This document shows, piece after piece, positions 47,101 through 49,983 of a stretch of 49,983 bases of DNA. Within the stretch, counting starts at the first letter, position 1; each line of letters begins with the position of its first letter. A program made the position numbers and the translations under genes. Below the pieces are notes generated by a model that was not told where the DNA came from, did no database searches, and saw nothing but the letters and a program-made list of their open reading frames with translations. The stretch covers positions 3,786,556-3,836,538 of the forward strand of contig PJRA01000313.1 of assembly GCA_016987375.1 (NCBI GenBank). Reading direction: 5' to 3'. The DNA is from Brachionus koreanus (Eukaryota > Rotifera > Eurotatoria > Ploima > Brachionidae).

Positions 47101-49700
47101 TTGTGCAGTGACAACCCAGTTATTATTTCCAAGCAATGGAAGCTTGAATTTCGCAAAGAAAAAGATGAAATTTCATTTATTACTCCGCATTATGTGGAAA
47201 AAATTCCTGAACCGTTGGCTAAGTTTATGGCAAGTGATTCATCATCGACAACATTTATTTTCCTACCACTCAAAGATGATTTTAAATTTAATCCTGAAGA
47301 TGCTAAAAGTGAAAAATATTTTTTGGATATTCACAAAAATATTGATCCAAATATACTCTTATTTACAAATAAAATTAAAAAATTGATTGTAGAGGATAAA
47401 ATTAGAGAATTAGAAACAGTCATTGAATGCTTTGAATCTAAAGAGTGGGCTGAAAAATTTGATTATGAATATTCGGAAAAAGCCTTATTAATTGAAGGTG
47501 TTGAAAATAGAGTAAAAATTTTTAGAAAAAAAATTCATATACCGCAAAATTTAGTTGAATTAGAAGAGCTGCAAAGTGATTTTAGTGAAATAACTATTGG
47601 ATTTCCTGAATCAAATAAATCTGAAAAAATATTCGCTTTTTTGCCCATATCTGATTTAAAATTTAAATTCATTATAAATGCCGATTGGATTCTAGTGACC
47701 AACAGAGAGTCTATAAATTTGAATTCAAAGCTTAATTTATTCTATCGAGATAAAATAGCTGAGTTTTTTATTCAAATTTTTAGCAATCAGATAGACTTGA
47801 AAAAAAATATATTGGACTATATTCCAAAAAATTTTGATTTATTAAATGACTTTTGGAAGCAATTTGTCAATGATTTAAAATTTGGTCTACGAAGTTTAAT
47901 AAGTGAAAATTTAAACTTTCATACATATCAATTTTTTGAAGAAAAAATTTCAAATTTCTTTCAAACTTTTATGTTTATTAAAATGAAAAAATTAGCAATA
48001 ATTTATTTAATTTAAATGCAAATATCAAAAAAAAATTAAATACAATGCACTTGAGATTTTAAATACCCAATATTTTTTATTTTTTTATCTAAAACAAATT
48101 TTAATTTTTGAATTTTTCTCAAATTTCTAATAAAATTTTGCTCAAAAATAGTCCGTTTTTGTCCAGAGTACAACTTCATATGAATAACATGCAAACCTAT
48201 GTTTTTAATGAAGATTTGAAATGCTTACTTGATGAAAAATTTGTTAATTTTTTTGGCTTAAAATTAATCAATCCGAAAGAGACGGGAATCGATTATGAAT
48301 ATTATGGATTTAAAAAAATCAACATGGATATAATTTTAGATCATTTAAGCTTGGCTGAGTGTCAAGTATTTGATGACGAATGGTGGATAAATTTCTATCG
48401 CTTGATTTTCACACATTTAAACGAGCAAATAGAGTATAAATGTAGAAAATCGAATATATTTTTAATCGAAAATCGAAGAACTTCTTTAGACATGGAAAAC
48501 AAATTTTACTTAATCAAAGACGATGAAAAACAAATAAACTCATGGCGTCCCAACTTAGCTTTAATTGATTACAAATCATTAGCTGAACTTAATTTTCTAT
48601 GCCAAAAGCTCAAAATAGCAAAAATAACCAAAGATTATTTGAAAAATTTTATAAGAACTGTTCACTTGGAAAACAAAAATCTTGGATCTACTGATTTAAT
48701 TTGGCAAGATTTGGATTTTATTAAAAAAAATTTTCCTGATGAAAAGATTGTTTTATTTGTACCTACCAGATGTGGAAGAATACGTCCAATTCATAGTTGT
48801 TTTTTATCACGGTTAGCAGGCTATAGTCTTTCGTGTTTGACATCTTGTTCCAATCTAATTAATTTTAGAGAAGAAACACTTGATTGGGAATTATTTTTTA
48901 TAAAGCAAAATTGTAAATTTCCAAAACTCGACAAAGAAGAAAACAAAATAGATCAATTATTTAATGGATTTAGTCTTTACACAAACAGTGATTTGGTCCA
49001 CTTAAATCAAATTTTAGATCTAATAGAAGGTTATAAAATTAAAGATTTTTTATTTCGATTGCCAGTTAGAACTAGATTTTTATCCGATGAAAATTTTATT
49101 ACTCTTTTGGGTAAGAGCTGTGCTTCAAGTGTTTATGATGGATGTTTGCCTTCAATTTATATTCCTGTTTCTATGCTTCAAACAGCGCAAAGAATGGGAG
49201 TTTCGATCAATACAAATTTTGAAATGTGTGTTAAGGTATTAAATAATTTGGTAGAAAGTGAAACAAATGATCCCAATTTATACATAAAATGGTTTTTAAA
49301 TTTAAAGTCAAATCATGAAAAAGAATGTTTGCCCGACTTTCAATTAATAATTCTTGAAAATGGGCAAAAATACAAAATAACAGATCTTTACTGCTGTAAT
49401 TCTTCACTCGGCTTAGAACTCATATGCAAATATTTGAAAAAAGGCCTAATTAATTTCGAAAAAAATTCAGCATTTAAACCGATTGACTCTATTCTAATTT
49501 TCTTTGGAGCTAAAACCGAAATTTGTCTGAAGGATTGTATAAAATGCTTAAACTTAATGGCCCATGATTCTAATTTGTTTAATAATAAATTATTGATAAA
49601 TAGCTTAACTAGTTATGGCTTTCACGATGTTTATCAAATGTTCAATACAATTGAAACTATTTTAGGATCTCAGGATGAGCTCAAAGGTTTGCTATTTTAA
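44164..49700 (+). CDS. Large sacsin/NO VEIN-type ATPase-domain protein, one in-frame TAG
   Basis: Two exons (44164-47972 and 48152-49700) would encode 1,784 residues plus one in-frame stop, TAG at 44974-44976, that separates the first 270 residues from the rest in the same frame. Residues 1 to about 740 are helical and repetitive in feel (VFKNIFVNGIRDSNKNTLLT, LLNLMISLLEKK, LESESSVLKYEATDLIQKML), like HEAT/ARM-type repeats. A coiled coil follows (about 760-822). Next is a GHKL ATP-binding domain: N-box SEIIQNFED (Glu at 909), NNEKGF at the G1 position and GHKGLGFKSVF (from 969) at the G2 position, in the style of sacsin and plant/animal NO VEIN proteins. The last 600 residues are unrecognised. 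The intron 47973-48151 uses a weak GTTTAT donor but restores frame. Function is unknown; relatives act as chaperone-like or signalling ATPases. Confidence 0.75.
44974..44976 (+). other. In-frame TAG inside the large ATPase gene
   Basis: The frame reads FLNEFFE, then TAG, then RTLYNFEEK without a shift. Both sides have the same composition, and the next ATG in frame is about 100 nt further on. The options are a true inactivating mutation, a sequencing error, readthrough, or two adjacent genes. An intron ending at CGAATAG (acceptor-like) is conceivable, but no good donor precedes it. Confidence 0.8.
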
Positions 49701-49983
49701 GGCTTTAATTTTTCTTTGTGATAGATATCCTAGTAAATTCCTGACTAATAGTAAAAAAATAATATATTTGAAATAGATAGAGATATATTAAATACGTATT
49801 AAAGTATTTTTATATCTTCAATAAATTTTCTAAAAACTTGTCCGATTAGTTTTATTAGTTTTATCTAGACAAAAAATTTCAATTAGAATATTTCTCAAGT
49901 AAAATATTTTTTTAGGTAATATTTAGCTTTTAAAATTTTTTGGTTAGTCAGATCGACTAAATATTGTCAGGGATTTATTATCT
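49701..49983. other. Spacer to window end
   Basis: AT-rich. AATAAA at 49820-49825 may serve as the polyadenylation signal of the preceding gene. Nothing else is seen. Confidence 0.4.

Noticed and set aside
47066..47386. 106-codon frame inside the ATPase gene in another frame
   Set aside because: Overlaps the conserved GHKL domain; composition is that of a shifted frame.
1..49983. tRNA, rRNA or CRISPR features
   Set aside because: No cloverleaf with a credible T-loop (GTTCGA with paired stems) was found by eye, and no regularly spaced direct repeats occur; the region is eukaryotic. A dedicated tRNA scan was not possible here.

Overview
The window looks like nuclear DNA of an invertebrate animal. 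It is very AT-rich, the genes carry short GT-AG introns (about 45 to 200 nt, one of 1.7 kb), and the gene set includes animal-type TRIM37 and macroH2A. A small spiralian such as a monogonont rotifer would fit the compact, AT-rich style. That placement is inference; the species cannot be read from the sequence. Exon structures were rebuilt by hand from frame, splice sites and family alignment. Eukaryotic starts were set at the first in-frame ATG.

Layout. 1-2.2 kb holds a broken transposase and two foldback elements. 2.2-6.1 kb (+ strand) holds a one-exon 7TM receptor, the Golgi SNARE GOSR1 (5 exons) and a Rab GTPase (2 exons). 6.4-16.5 kb (- strand) holds several short candidate genes, a complete oxysterol-binding protein (PH, FFAT-like motif, ORD) and a short unknown gene. 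19.1-20.1 kb (-) is an aspartate dehydrogenase-type gene. 22.1-23.8 kb is a Tc1-like transposon with an assembly gap; a small TTAA-flanked inverted-repeat element sits inside it. 24.0-25.9 kb (+) is a ten-exon CYP46-like cytochrome P450. 27.7-28.9 kb (-) is an arrestin-domain gene, with what looks like a decayed duplicate of its 5' end about 2 kb away. 31.4-34.0 kb (-) is TRIM37, lacking only its first coding exon. 35.3-36.6 kb (-) has two short genes with cysteine-rich tails. 40.2-41.5 kb (-) is macroH2A in 5 exons. 44.2-49.7 kb (+) is a very large protein with a sacsin/NO VEIN-type ATP-binding domain, interrupted by one in-frame TAG.

The genes do not form one pathway. Several concern membrane traffic and lipids (GOSR1, Rab, OSBP, P450, arrestin-domain adaptor); TRIM37 and macroH2A act on chromatin or ubiquitin signalling. 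Long AT-rich spacers separate them and contain dispersed inverted-repeat elements and transposon relics. The least explained object is the large ATPase gene at the right end.
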